Assembly (NCBI RefSeq): GCF_015206995.1
Contig: NZ_JADEXR010000051.1
Coordinates: forward strand, 1-40,362
Direction of reading: 5' to 3'
Length of the DNA stretch: 40,362 bases
Source of the DNA: an aff. Roholtiella sp. LEGE 12411
GTDB lineage: Bacteria > Cyanobacteriota > Cyanobacteriia > Cyanobacteriales > Nostocaceae
Of this stretch, positions 10,170 through 19,036 are shown in pieces. The notes under the pieces are model-generated. The model saw only the letters and a list, made by a program, of their open reading frames with translations, did no database searches and was not told the origin of the DNA. Numbering within the stretch: position 1 is the first letter of the stretch; the number at the start of each line of letters is the position of its first letter. Both the position numbers and the translations under genes were made by a program.

Positions 10170-10320
10170 GGAAACTGGGGGAGTGGAGGAGTGGAGGAGT
10201 GGGGAGTGGGGGAGTGGAGGAGTTGCAGTAAGTTTTTCAGATGTGCCTTTTCTGTGCTTCCTAACTCTTGACTCTTGACCATTGACCATTGACTCTTGAC
10301 TTTTGACTCTTGACCCTTGA
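10170..10320. repeat. Repeat block between rppA and rppB
   Basis: Two repeat types lie here. At 10178-10215 is a GGAGTGGAGGAGTGGGG minisatellite. At 10262-10320 are about eight heptamers of the TTGACCA/TTGACTC kind. The block fills the space between the regulator stop codon and the likely kinase start, and stays open in the kinase frame. Confidence 0.7.
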
Positions 10321-10995
10321 CTAATTTGGCGGATTCAATCGATAACCCATTCGATGCACTGTTTCTATCCAATCTTTAGCATCAACTGTTTGTAAACGTT
10401 GGCGCAGGCGGCGAACTAGGGTTGTAACTGCGTTACTTTCGGGTTCGTCTCCCCAACTCCAAATGGCTTGCTCAATTTGGTCATGTGATAAGACTTGGCG
10501 GGGATGACGCATCAAATATTCCATCAATTGAAACTCTCGGCTGGAAAGTTGAGTCGTTAACGAACCACGTTCGATGGTCAAATTGGATAAATGAAGTTCC
10601 AAATCGTCCAAGCTGAGTATATCGCCTTGCCACATTGGCGATCGCCTGCCCAGTGCTCGTACTCGTGCTAACAACTCCAGCACATCCACAGGCTTCACTA
10701 AGTAATCATCAGCTCCTGCATCCAAACCTGTTACTTTATCCAAAACTGTATCTTTCGCTGTCAGCATCAGCACAGGAGCTAATTTACCCGCTCGTCGATA
10801 GACCCGACAGATTTCTACCCCACTCACCTTGGGCAACATCCAATCTAGAATCAGTAAGTCATAGTCTTTGCGAAAAGCAAACCATTGCGCTGTTTCTCCA
10901 TCTTCAATCGCATCCACTGTATGCCCCACTTTCAACAATGCTGTCCGCAGTGGCTCTAACTGCGATGGGTCATCTTCCACTAATAAGATCAGCAT
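10321..10995 (-). CDS. rppA: OmpR/PhoB-family response regulator, RppA/NrsR-like
   Basis: A DNA-binding response regulator of 224 residues. The receiver domain (about 1-118) has the acidic pair E7-D8-D9, the phospho-acceptor D51 (LLILDWMLP) and the conserved K101 (YLVKPVD). The C-terminal winged helix (about 128-222) contains [19 protein letters not shown] and [12 protein letters not shown], typical of OmpR/PhoB proteins. The start is ATG 10995. It is the first gene of a minus-strand unit with the sensor kinase and a GNAT gene. The efflux genes it may control lie on the other side of the tnpB element on the opposite strand, which fits a once-divergent regulator and target. Confidence 0.92.
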   Translation of the reverse strand: MLILLVEDDPSQLEPLRTALLKVGHTVDAIEDGETAQWFAFRKDYDLLILDWMLPKVSGVEICRVYRRAGKLAPVLMLTAKDTVLDKVTGLDAGADDYLVKPVDVLELLARVRALGRRSPMWQGDILSLDDLELHLSNLTIERGSLTTQLSSREFQLMEYLMRHPRQVLSHDQIEQAIWSWGDEPESNAVTTLVRRLRQRLQTVDAKDWIETVHRMGYRLNPPN

Positions 10996-11061
10996 CCTAT
11001 TTTGCTCAGCTTGCTGTGATTTCTGCTTCTCAGTTCTAAGATTAAGCTAAAAGAGTGACAT

Positions 11062-11250
11062 GTATTGACATCCTCACCGACCTGAAGGTGCGGTGATTCC
11101 AAGAATTACTTCTTGGGCTTCCTCTTTCCACGACTCGGCTTACTTAAAGGAGTTTCCCCACTTAAGCAGAGGTCGATGTCTCCAGAGGCGTTAAGCGTTC
11201 CCGTGTGCCCCACGGTACGAAGTCCAAGCTCAAGTATGTTCCGAGCGGCG
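11062..11250 (-). ncRNA. Probable TnpB guide RNA (omega RNA / reRNA) region
   Basis: In IS200/IS605 elements the guide RNA overlaps the 3' end of tnpB, runs to the right end, and takes its guide from flanking DNA. The terminal hairpin (CACCG/CGGTG with ACCT/AGGT) at about 11078-11098 and the conserved GAGGATGTCAATAC end fit this. The 5' boundary is a guess. If the end is at 11062, the guide would begin ATGTCACTCTTTTAGCTTAA, read on the minus strand from 11061 downwards. Confidence 0.45.
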
Positions 11251-12308
11251 TTCCAGTCTCTATCTAATACAAACCCACAATGGTGGCATTTATGAGTTCT
11301 TGTACTCAAAGACTTCTTGACGACTTCCCCACAGTTAGAGCAGTTCTGGCTAGTGTAGTGAGGTGGAACAGCAATCGTCACCACGCCAAACACTTTGCCG
11401 AAATACTCCAACCAATCACGGAAAGCCGACCATGCCGCGTCACTTATAGACTTGGACAGTTTTCTATTCTTAACCATGTTCCGCACCATCAAATCCTCAT
11501 AAGCAACCAAGTCGTTAGACTGGATAACGCATCTTGCCAATTTCACAGCAAAATCTTTACGCTGCCTACTTACTTTGAGGTGTTTTCTGCTCAAGCGATT
11601 TCGTCGCTTGATTCTATTCTTAGAACCTTTTTTAGTCTTAGACATCCGGCGTTGCAACCGTTTCAAAGACTTCTCGCTTTGGAGCAGGTGTCGGGGATTC
11701 TCAACGGTTTGACCATCAGAATCGGTGTAGAAATGGGACAAACCAACATCCAGCCCAATGGTTTTACCCGTTGGCTCCCGCAACTCATGCCGTTCAACAT
11801 CAAGGCAGAATTGGGCATAATACCCATCAGCGCGGCGGACAACCCGAACTCGCTTAACCTGATTCAACTGGTAGAAGTGCAAATCACGGGTTCCCCACAA
11901 CCGGAAACTTCCTGCTTTAAAACCATCGGTAAAGGTGATCGTTTGCCTGTCATCCGATAGCTTATAACCCGTGGTTTTGTATTCTACAGAATCATGTGTC
12001 TGATGCTTCTTAAAGCGTGGGAAACCCTTTTTGGTTACATTCTTCTTGCAGTTGTCATAGAACCGAGTGATTGCCGACCAAGCCCGTTCAGCACTGGCTT
12101 GACGAGCCATCGAGTTGAGACTATTAGCAAAAGGGAAATCATGTGCCAGAACAGCGCAATAGGCGCTCAACTCATACTTCCCGACTCCCTTGTTATCCAT
12201 CCAGTAGCGAAGACAAGAATTACGGATAAAACGAGCAGTCCGAATTGCTTCATCAAGCTTTTCGTATTGCTCATTACTACCCTTAAGTTTTGCCTCAAAT
12301 ACAAGCAT
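11106..12308 (-). CDS. tnpB: RNA-guided endonuclease TnpB (IS200/IS605 OrfB)
   Basis: TnpB is the RuvC-type, RNA-guided nuclease ancestral to Cas12 and helps its transposon persist. The 400-residue protein has the usual order: an N-terminal helix-turn-helix and wedge region with FIRNSCLRYWMDN and YELSAYCAVLAHDFPF, then RuvC. The acidic residues are D187 (TIGLDVGLSHF), E271 (LVAYEDLMVRNM) and the DRDWNAARNIL motif at 349-351. A zinc ribbon has cysteines at 323, 326, 341 and 344 (CSNCG and CHHCG). The basic tail GKRKPKK is typical. No frameshift or stop interrupts it, so activity is plausible. It lies between rppA and the efflux genes. Confidence 0.95.
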   Translation of the reverse strand: MLVFEAKLKGSNEQYEKLDEAIRTARFIRNSCLRYWMDNKGVGKYELSAYCAVLAHDFPFANSLNSMARQASAERAWSAITRFYDNCKKNVTKKGFPRFKKHQTHDSVEYKTTGYKLSDDRQTITFTDGFKAGSFRLWGTRDLHFYQLNQVKRVRVVRRADGYYAQFCLDVERHELREPTGKTIGLDVGLSHFYTDSDGQTVENPRHLLQSEKSLKRLQRRMSKTKKGSKNRIKRRNRLSRKHLKVSRQRKDFAVKLARCVIQSNDLVAYEDLMVRNMVKNRKLSKSISDAAWSAFRDWLEYFGKVFGVVTIAVPPHYTSQNCSNCGEVVKKSLSTRTHKCHHCGFVLDRDWNAARNILELGLRTVGHTGTLNASGDIDLCLSGETPLSKPSRGKRKPKK

Positions 12309-12568
12309 GGTTACGCCTTTACATCTAGCGTAATTATATGATGAATATGAGCAATAATTATGAAAAAGCCGTCGTAGAACGACGGGGCTTTAGACCCAAT
12401 TTTTCGGTAATCAGATTTGATTTGTGAACTGACTCGTAGAGATGGGGGATAGGGGAAAAGGGAATTAGAGGTGTACGCAGTTTTTTCAAAAATCAAATAG
12501 GAATTTTGAGTAAGCTTTGTCAATCTTTTGGTAGAAATTATCTTACAGTTTCAAGCCCCATATTTTCT

Positions 12569-12946
12569 ATGCGCCAACTTCAACTATTTCAGGTGTTGCG
12601 ATCAATTGGCTTTGTGTTTTGGTTATCCTTGCCATTGGTTGGGTTGGTGTTTTGGCTAGGGAGTGGCTTTGTGGGAGATCGGATTTTGAGCCGCACCTAC
12701 GATAATAAAAAATACCTGCAAGCGGATAAGCAATCGGCACGGCAAATGATGAAAAGAATAGTGGCGATTGAGGTGGAAATTCGGCAACAAGATGGCGTTT
12801 CGTTGGTGAATGTCAAAACGGATAACTCAGTTATCAAAACCATTGGGTTTGAGTTTCCAGTAACGGAACCGAGTCAACTTGAAACTAGCCTTAGTCAAGA
12901 GTTAGGCTTACCACGCGATCGCATTAAGGAACTAATTCGCTATTAG
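12569..12946 (+). CDS. Small single-pass membrane protein beside efflux genes
   Basis: A product of about 125 residues from the ATG at 12569 (MRQLQLFQVLRSIGFVFW). One long hydrophobic stretch (about residues 10-32) is followed by a soluble domain with GDRILSRTYDNKKYLQADKQSARQMMKRI and a C-terminal PRDRIKELIRY. The N-terminal helix should anchor it in the membrane. I do not recognise a named family. A longer frame from TTG 12506 is less likely. It precedes the RND adaptor by 215 bases on the same strand, so it may belong to the efflux group and could be an accessory or sensory factor; this is inference from position only. Confidence 0.65.
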   Translation: MRQLQLFQVLRSIGFVFWLSLPLVGLVFWLGSGFVGDRILSRTYDNKKYLQADKQSARQMMKRIVAIEVEIRQQDGVSLVNVKTDNSVIKTIGFEFPVTEPSQLETSLSQELGLPRDRIKELIRY

Positions 12947-13161
12947 GCTTGATACTCCTGAATAAGTCTTTAAACTTCAACACCAATACAAAAAGTCTAA
13001 TTATAGCTGACATTTCTTTGTCATAACTATCCAATAAACTATAAAAAAGGTAACGTATTTTAAATCTAGTTAAAGAAGTAACCTTTGATGGTTGACAATT
13101 GATGACTTATTGTACCTGTCAACCATTAACGATTAACCTTCAGTAGCCACCGTGAATTACT

Positions 13162-14514
13162 ATGGATACTTCTGAAGATCAAGCTTCAATCGTTGAAACC
13201 CAGCCAGACAGTTCTGTGCCTTCTGAGTTAGCACCAACTCGTTCTCGCAAACCCTGGTTCAGGAGATTGCTGATCCTATTTGTGGCAACTGGTGGCATCA
13301 TCCTTTGGCGAACACTGGCTCCTGGTGGCGCACCAAGTCCCTCTGTCGCCCAACAGCAGAAAGCACCAAGCCCAAAGGCGATTGAAACGATCGCCTTGAC
13401 AACTGGAAGTGCTACAAAAAGAGTGCAACTTTTGGGACAGGTGGAAGCCAGTCAGCAATCAATACTGCGCGCTCAAACTAATGGGATTGTGGAGAAAATA
13501 TTCGTGCAATCGGGCGATCGCATTAAGTCAGGGATGACAATCGCAATCCTAGACGACACCGATCAACAATTGGCGATCGCCCAAGCACGGGCACAACTAG
13601 CACAGCAGCGTAGCAATTTGGCTCGCTTAGAAGTAGGTACTCGTCCAGAAATCATTGCTCAACGTCAAGCAGCAATCACATCTGCCAAGGCGCGAGAACT
13701 GGAAGCACGGGATAACCTGAAGCGCACCAGTGACCTTGTGAGAGAAGGTGCTCTGTCTCAAAGATTACTCGTGGAAGCTCAAACACAATTGGATAACATC
13801 CAGGGAGAACGCTTAGAAGCCGAAGCTGAATTTGCCGAAGCCAAAGCTGGGCCGATTCGAGAGGAAATCGCCGCCCAACGGGCGAACGTGGAAGCAGCCA
13901 AAGCCACCCTAGCTCAAGCAGAACTGGCACAACAGCGCACTAAAATTGTGGCATCCCAAGCGGGGGTAGTACAGACTCGGCATATTAGTAATGGTGATTT
14001 AGTAGAAAGTTCTAGTCAAATTGTCACCTTAGTTGCAAGCGATCGCTTCGACATTTTTCTAGAGTTACCTGAAGAATTGAGCAGTCAAGTTACTCCCGCC
14101 ATGACCATTGATCTCACATCTCGCGCTCTCCCGCAATGGAAACAACGTGCCAACATCACCGCTGTGGTTCCCTCCGCTGATGCTGCTTCCCGTCGTCAGC
14201 GCATCCGTGTTCAAATCAATAATCCGCCGCCAGGATTATTACCGGGAATGGCGATCGCCGGCAACCTGAATATGCCCTCGAATCGATCTAGTTTTGTCGT
14301 ATCCCGCGATGCATTAACCAGACGCCAAAATCAGTGGCTGGTTTTTGCGGTTGCTGATGGTAAAGCTAGACAAATTCAAGTAGAAATGGTTGCTGACATG
14401 GGTAAAGAGGTGGCAATCTACCATCCCACTTTACGCACTGGTCAACGCATTGTGCTGCGTGGTGGTGATGGGTTGCAAGATGGTGCGCTTGTGAAGATAG
14501 TTGATCGCACTTGA
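13162..14514 (+). CDS. RND efflux periplasmic adaptor (membrane fusion protein)
   Basis: The adaptor links an inner-membrane RND pump to an outer-membrane channel. The 450-residue protein has an N-terminal membrane anchor (LLILFVATGGIILW, about 35-50). A biotinyl-lipoyl half (RAQTNGIVEKIFVQSGDRIKSG, about 105-126) is followed by a long alpha-helical coiled-coil hairpin rich in Ala, Glu and Gln (about 135-255). The second lipoyl half (IVASQAGVVQTRHISNGDLV) and a beta-barrel with LLPGMAIAGNL come last. Length and layout match HlyD/AcrA-like adaptors. The pump gene follows on the same strand with a gap of about 220 bases. The partner outer-membrane factor is not in the window. Substrate is not shown by the sequence. 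Confidence 0.92.
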   Translation: MDTSEDQASIVETQPDSSVPSELAPTRSRKPWFRRLLILFVATGGIILWRTLAPGGAPSPSVAQQQKAPSPKAIETIALTTGSATKRVQLLGQVEASQQSILRAQTNGIVEKIFVQSGDRIKSGMTIAILDDTDQQLAIAQARAQLAQQRSNLARLEVGTRPEIIAQRQAAITSAKARELEARDNLKRTSDLVREGALSQRLLVEAQTQLDNIQGERLEAEAEFAEAKAGPIREEIAAQRANVEAAKATLAQAELAQQRTKIVASQAGVVQTRHISNGDLVESSSQIVTLVASDRFDIFLELPEELSSQVTPAMTIDLTSRALPQWKQRANITAVVPSADAASRRQRIRVQINNPPPGLLPGMAIAGNLNMPSNRSSFVVSRDALTRRQNQWLVFAVADGKARQIQVEMVADMGKEVAIYHPTLRTGQRIVLRGGDGLQDGALVKIVDRT

Positions 14515-14574
14515 GTGCTGAGTTATAACCTGGAGATGCTCTTGATTGCAGCTCTGTTGCGAGTCAGGAAGGCA

Positions 14575-14625
14575 GAGCCTTCCACAGTCAGCATTCCCAG
14601 TCGGAGACTGGGAACGAGGTACAGA
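14575..14625. repeat. Dispersed palindromic repeat between adaptor and pump genes
   Basis: The bases around 14593-14612 form a hairpin, TCCCAGTC-GGA-GACTGGGA, inside a longer motif ending GAACGAGGT that I associate with dispersed Nostoc repeats. It sits in the gap between the adaptor and pump genes and may affect read-through or message processing. Confidence 0.6.
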
Positions 14626-14737
14626 CTTCTTGCAGAAGATGGGTTAGGGGGAAGGGTCAAAGGCAAAGATTCCTTTTTTCTTTTTCCTTTAACTCTTTCC
14701 TAATATCTTGCCAAAGGCATTTTTAAGTCATAAAATT

Positions 14738-17700
14738 ATGAACTTTATCGAAACTGCTGTTCGTTGGCGACATGGAACCTTTGTTTTATTTTGCTTACTA
14801 GCAATGTTTGGGGTGTTCTCGCTTCTGAAATTGCCTCTGGAATTGCAACCAGGAGGCGATCGCCCGGAAATTACTATTACGACTACCTATCCGGGAGCAG
14901 GCCCCACGGAAGTAGAAGACCTGATTACGCGCCCCATCGAAGAACAGATGGAAGAGGTGCTGGGCGTCCAGGAAATCAGTAGTACTTCTCGTGCAGGACG
15001 TAGTTCCATCACCCTAGAATTTGCTCAGGATGCCAACGCCAAAGAGCGCATGGTAGATGTATTGAACCGCTTGCAACAAGTGCAAAGCTTACCGCCAGAA
15101 GCACAAGAGTCGAGTGTAGAACTGGTGGGTGGTAATAGTTCCCCAATGATGTGGATTCCCTTTGATACTAAGGAAGGATTTCAGCCAAATGCAGACCGCT
15201 ATCGAGATTTAGCAGAAGAAGTGGTGATTCCGCGTTTGCGGCGAGTCGAGGGAACTGGACAATTTCTGTTAGTGGGTGGACAAGAGCGGGAAGTGGAGGT
15301 AAAGGTCAATCCGCAAGCATTGTCTAATCGCAATCTTACTATTGGTGATGTGGTGCGGGTACTCCAAGAAAACAACCGCGATATCCGGGGTGGGCCATTA
15401 ATTTTGGGACGGCGGGAATATCGAGTCCGCACGGTCAGCCGATCGCAAGATTTATCGCAAATAGAAGGTTTTGTACTGCGACGTGACAATTCTGGTACAG
15501 TTTACTTGCGGGATGTCGCACAGGTACAAATGGGGCGTAAACCGCAAGATAGTGCGTTGATGTTCAACGGCAAATCTGCGGTAGCAATCGGTGTGATTCG
15601 TCAAATTGGGGCGAATGTACCAGAGGTTGCGAAGGGTGTGCGAGCAGAGATTACCGCACTTCAAGCTGAGTTTGACAGGGAAAACCAAGGTATTCTTTTT
15701 GTTTACAACTACGATGAAAGCCAATACATAAATCAATCTGTGGCGTTTGTACAAGGAAACTTATTTAGTGGAGCGCTACTAGCGACAATCGTCTTGATTT
15801 TGTTCCTCGGCTCCATGCGTACCGTGGCGGTGGTGGCGATTACAATTCCCACAACGCTGATTATGGTGTTCATTGTCATGTCTGCATTTGGGCGCACATT
15901 GAACATCATCAGTTTGGCAGGATTGGCGTTTGCGGTGGGTATGGTCGTGGATAACGCGATCGTGGTGATTGAGAATGTCTTTACCCACATGCAGCAGGGT
16001 AAAAGTGCCATGCGAGCAGCAATCGACGGTACACAGGAAGTCTGGGGCGCGATGCTCGGTTCTACTTTGACCAACGTAGTGGTGTTTGTGCCGCTGATTA
16101 TGGTAACGGGTGAAGCCGGACAACTCTATGCTGATATGGCGATCGCTCTTTCTGCTTCTTCCTTATTTTCGCTGTTTGCGGCGCTGACTCTAGTACCAAT
16201 GTTATCTGGATTGTTCCTTAAGCAATCGGAAGCAATGCAAATGATGGAGGGCGGTGAATACCGAGGCGGTAATTGGTTTGAGCGTTTGGTGGCAAAAAGT
16301 TCTGCGGTATTTCGTCATTTTCAGGGTAAACTTGAAAACTTTCTCGCATCTACTGTGAGTTGGTCACTGGGACGTAAGCGTGTTGGACGTAGATTAGTAG
16401 TACTAGCGATTCCCTTGGCTTTGCTGGTAATTAGTATTTTGCTGCTACCACCTGCGGATTATTTACCTGAAGGAAATCGTAACTTAGTTGTTTTGCGGGC
16501 AGAACCTTTACCAGGAACTAGTATACCAGAAGCGATCCGGCAATCTGAATCTGTACAGGCATTTTTGCGATCGCAACCAGAAGTTGAGCGGATCATGTAC
16601 GTTGATCGTCCAGGAGCGCTGCGGGGTATTGCGACCATTTTAAAGCCAGAATTTGCTACCACTACCGGACTTGCTGAGATGGTAGATCGGTTGCGTGCCC
16701 AAAGCAGTAACTTTGCCGGATATCGCTTTATCATACCAACTCGAATTTCCATCTTCCGCGATCCAGGTAAAGAGTTTGAAGTGGATATTGTCGGCGCTGA
16801 TCTAAATCAAATCAGTGACTTGGAGAAGCAAATTACAGGTAAATTGCGGGATATTCCTGGAGTGCAGAATGTGCGTTCCAATTTCGTCATGGGAGCAGGC
16901 GAATTACAAGTGATTCCCAACCGGGAACGCATCGCGGAAGTCGGACTATCAGAAGCCGAAATTGGTTCGATGGTAGAAGCAGCATTAGGCGGTCGAGTCG
17001 CCTCCGATTACATTGATGGTAAAGAAGAACTGGATGTCTCAGTGGAACTGCAAAATACCGCAGTGGAAACGCCAGAACAACTGCGCCAATTGCCACTGTA
17101 TGCACAAGGACGACAGGTACAACTAAGTGATATTGCCGAAGTTCGTGAAACAACCGGAGCCGATGTTATTAACCACGTCAATTTGGAGCGTTCAATTAGC
17201 CTCACCGTCTCTCTTGCACCCAACGCCCCACTGAGTACGCTGGTGGAACGTACTGAAAAGGAAATTTTGGCTCCTCTGCGTGCTAATTTACCGACAGGCT
17301 ATCGTCTAGAACTAGCGGGTTCAGCAGATCAATTAGCAACAACTGTTACTCAATTAGCTACTGCATTTGCATTTTCGATTTTGATTACTTACTTGTTACT
17401 GGTAGCTTTGTATCGTTCATTTCTTTATCCAGTAGTAATTATGGCAACAGTACCAATGGGTATGAGTGGCGCACTGTTGAGTTTGGTAATTGCTAACTGG
17501 ATACCGGGAATGAATGTAGCGCTGGATATGATTACGGCGTTGGGATTTGTGATTCTTACAGGTGTGGTTGTTAACAATGCCATTCTGCTAGTTGATCGCG
17601 CCTTGCAACTTCAGCAAGCAGGTGAAGATTATGATGCATCGTTGTATAATGCGACAGGCGATCGCCTGCGTGCTATCTTTATGTCTGCTGGAACTAGTGT

Positions 17701-17929
17701 ACTGGGGATGTTACCCCTAGCAGTTCTACCCGGTCAAGGTTCAGAATTATATCAAGGATTAGGCATTGTCCTGACTGGCGGTCTGGCATTTTCGACCATT
17801 TTGACCCCTACTGTTGTCCCCGCACTGATGGGTTTACTACATGATATATCTGGACGTAAAGCGCCGCGATCGCCAGCCCAAAACAACACAGATAATCAGC
17901 TTTCTGCTCATGCGATCGATAATAAGTAA
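14738..17929 (+). CDS. RND-family efflux pump permease (AcrB-like)
   Basis: A proton-driven inner-membrane pump of 1063 residues from the ATG at 14738; a TTG ten codons upstream is less likely. It shows the twofold RND repeat: one transmembrane helix, a large periplasmic porter domain, then helices, repeated. The proton-relay motif GMVVDNAIVVIENV (one Asp in the fourth helix) is present in the first half, with GVVVNNAILLVDRAL at the matching place in the second. The single aspartate, where HAE1 pumps such as AcrB have DD, places it with divergent HAE-type RND pumps. It starts NFIETAVRWRHGTF and ends in a short hydrophilic tail. It should act with the adaptor just upstream, under control of the neighbouring two-component system. 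Confidence 0.93.
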   Translation: MNFIETAVRWRHGTFVLFCLLAMFGVFSLLKLPLELQPGGDRPEITITTTYPGAGPTEVEDLITRPIEEQMEEVLGVQEISSTSRAGRSSITLEFAQDANAKERMVDVLNRLQQVQSLPPEAQESSVELVGGNSSPMMWIPFDTKEGFQPNADRYRDLAEEVVIPRLRRVEGTGQFLLVGGQEREVEVKVNPQALSNRNLTIGDVVRVLQENNRDIRGGPLILGRREYRVRTVSRSQDLSQIEGFVLRRDNSGTVYLRDVAQVQMGRKPQDSALMFNGKSAVAIGVIRQIGANVPEVAKGVRAEITALQAEFDRENQGILFVYNYDESQYINQSVAFVQGNLFSGALLATIVLILFLGSMRTVAVVAITIPTTLIMVFIVMSAFGRTLNIISLAGLAFAVGMVVDNAIVVIENVFTHMQQGKSAMRAAIDGTQEVWGAMLGSTLTNVVVFVPLIMVTGEAGQLYADMAIALSASSLFSLFAALTLVPMLSGLFLKQSEAMQMMEGGEYRGGNWFERLVAKSSAVFRHFQGKLENFLASTVSWSLGRKRVGRRLVVLAIPLALLVISILLLPPADYLPEGNRNLVVLRAEPLPGTSIPEAIRQSESVQAFLRSQPEVERIMYVDRPGALRGIATILKPEFATTTGLAEMVDRLRAQSSNFAGYRFIIPTRISIFRDPGKEFEVDIVGADLNQISDLEKQITGKLRDIPGVQNVRSNFVMGAGELQVIPNRERIAEVGLSEAEIGSMVEAALGGRVASDYIDGKEELDVSVELQNTAVETPEQLRQLPLYAQGRQVQLSDIAEVRETTGADVINHVNLERSISLTVSLAPNAPLSTLVERTEKEILAPLRANLPTGYRLELAGSADQLATTVTQLATAFAFSILITYLLLVALYRSFLYPVVIMATVPMGMSGALLSLVIANWIPGMNVALDMITALGFVILTGVVVNNAILLVDRALQLQQAGEDYDASLYNATGDRLRAIFMSAGTSVLGMLPLAVLPGQGSELYQGLGIVLTGGLAFSTILTPTVVPALMGLLHDISGRKAPRSPAQNNTDNQLSAHAIDNK

Positions 17930-17960
17930 TTTGTTCGTAGTGAGCGATTTATTGCTGCTT

Positions 17961-17990
17961 GTAGGGTGGGCATTGCAATGCCCACCCTAC
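17961..17990. terminator. Perfect 30-bp palindrome between convergent genes
   Basis: The 30 bases are exactly self-complementary: arm GTAGGGTGGGCATTG and its reverse complement CAATGCCCACCCTAC. It lies between the end of the RND pump (plus) and the end of the KAS III-like gene (minus), so it could stop transcription from both sides. There is no long T run, and similar motifs are dispersed in Nostoc genomes, so it may be just a repeat. Confidence 0.55.
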
Positions 17991-18022
17991 TGTGGTCTAT
18001 TCATAAAAAACCCGCTCTATTT

Positions 18023-19036
18023 CTAATACTTCAGAGTTAACGCTGCCCATGAAAACCCAGCAGCACTACTAGCTAAAACTACAACATCTCCAGGCTTAAT
18101 TATTTTTAGTTCCATAGTTTTTGCTAAACCAAATAAAGTATCTACAGCACCCAAATGACCATATTCCTTCAAAGAAATAAACGTCTGTTCCGCCTTTAAA
18201 TTCAAAGATTCTAAAATGCTTTCTGATAAACTTCTTTTAACTTGGTTTGTTAACAAGAAATTTACATCATTTATAGAGTAACCACTTTTCTCTAATGACT
18301 TATGAATTACCTTGCCATAATTTTCTAAATATATTTCTGATAATATAGTTTCCAACTTTTGAGGATCTTTTACTTTTAGGTAACTTAGTTCAGGGTTAAT
18401 TTCTGCAACATTAACAGGAAACTTGGTTCCTGCTAGTGGCACTTTGACACAATCAGCCAATTTTCCATCTGTCATTCCATGGTAAGAAAGGATTTGATTA
18501 CTCAATTCTCCTTTCTGTAAAATGGCTGCTGCTGCACCATCGGCCATGATAAATGTTGATAAGCTATCTATATCTGAATAGTCCAGCAACATAGACAATT
18601 TATCACTACAAACAACTAAGGCATAAGATAAATCAGTATCTGCAAGCAACATATTTCGACATAGATGTATTCCTAAGTTGCCGCTATTACAAAAATTCCT
18701 AACTTCAAAAGCGAAAGCATTTTTTGCACCAATTGCATCTTGTATTTTGGCAGCAGGCGACCAAAATCTATAATCATAATCTCCAGCGGCACAATAAACA
18801 ATAATATCAATTTCGCTGGCTGTTATTTCTGCCTTATTTATAGCTTCTATTGCTGCTTTAATTCCCATATCACTGGGATGTTCATTTTTGCCTGCAATTG
18901 GTTTCTGTTTTATCCCAATTTTTTCAGTAAAAACAAACTCTGGTAAGTTGGTTAGTTTAGCCATTTCCTCACTGGTTAAAATCTCAGAAGGAATGTAATA
19001 ACCAATGGACGTGATACCAACAGTTTGTTTGATCAT
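18023..19036 (-). CDS. 3-oxoacyl-ACP synthase III-like condensing enzyme with altered active site
   Basis: A 337-residue thiolase-fold protein of the KAS III (FabH-like) group, which normally condenses an acyl-CoA starter with malonyl-ACP. The nucleophile region is EVRNFCNSGNLG with C116. Where FabH has the histidine of PHQAN, this protein has TNQVKR (N264). Where FabH has the asparagine of YGNTSAA, it has YGHLGAVD (H294). The two partners thus look exchanged. The end SAAGFSWAALTLKY is family-typical. It starts at ATG 19036 and is divergent from bioB with about 340 bases between. It may act in secondary metabolism or make an acyl precursor; housekeeping FabH is unlikely given the residues. 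Confidence 0.85.
   Translation of the reverse strand: MIKQTVGITSIGYYIPSEILTSEEMAKLTNLPEFVFTEKIGIKQKPIAGKNEHPSDMGIKAAIEAINKAEITASEIDIIVYCAAGDYDYRFWSPAAKIQDAIGAKNAFAFEVRNFCNSGNLGIHLCRNMLLADTDLSYALVVCSDKLSMLLDYSDIDSLSTFIMADGAAAAILQKGELSNQILSYHGMTDGKLADCVKVPLAGTKFPVNVAEINPELSYLKVKDPQKLETILSEIYLENYGKVIHKSLEKSGYSINDVNFLLTNQVKRSLSESILESLNLKAEQTFISLKEYGHLGAVDTLFGLAKTMELKIIKPGDVVVLASSAAGFSWAALTLKY

Larger units (their letters stand above)
11062..12400 (-). mobile_element. IS200/IS605-superfamily element with tnpB only
   Basis: A single tnpB gene is flanked by sequences resembling IS ends. The right end, on the minus-strand reading, has a hairpin CACCGCACCT-TC-AGGTCGGTG followed by GAGGATGTCAATAC near 11062. 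The left side has a strong hairpin with arms GCCGTCGT and ACGACGG at about 12367-12387. There is no tnpA transposase, so this is an IS1341-like solo element that would need TnpA in trans. Exact ends are estimated from these hairpins; such elements make no target duplication to confirm them. Confidence 0.7.

Noticed and set aside
11280-11960. 226-residue frame opposite tnpB
   Set aside because: It is the antisense of a clear TnpB gene with all catalytic motifs; its translation lacks protein-family features.
12311-12523. 70-residue minus-strand frame upstream of tnpB
   Set aside because: It spans the left-end hairpin of the IS element and reads as noise.
18023-19036. Housekeeping FabH
   Set aside because: The two catalytic partner residues differ from FabH, and the gene is not near other fatty-acid genes.
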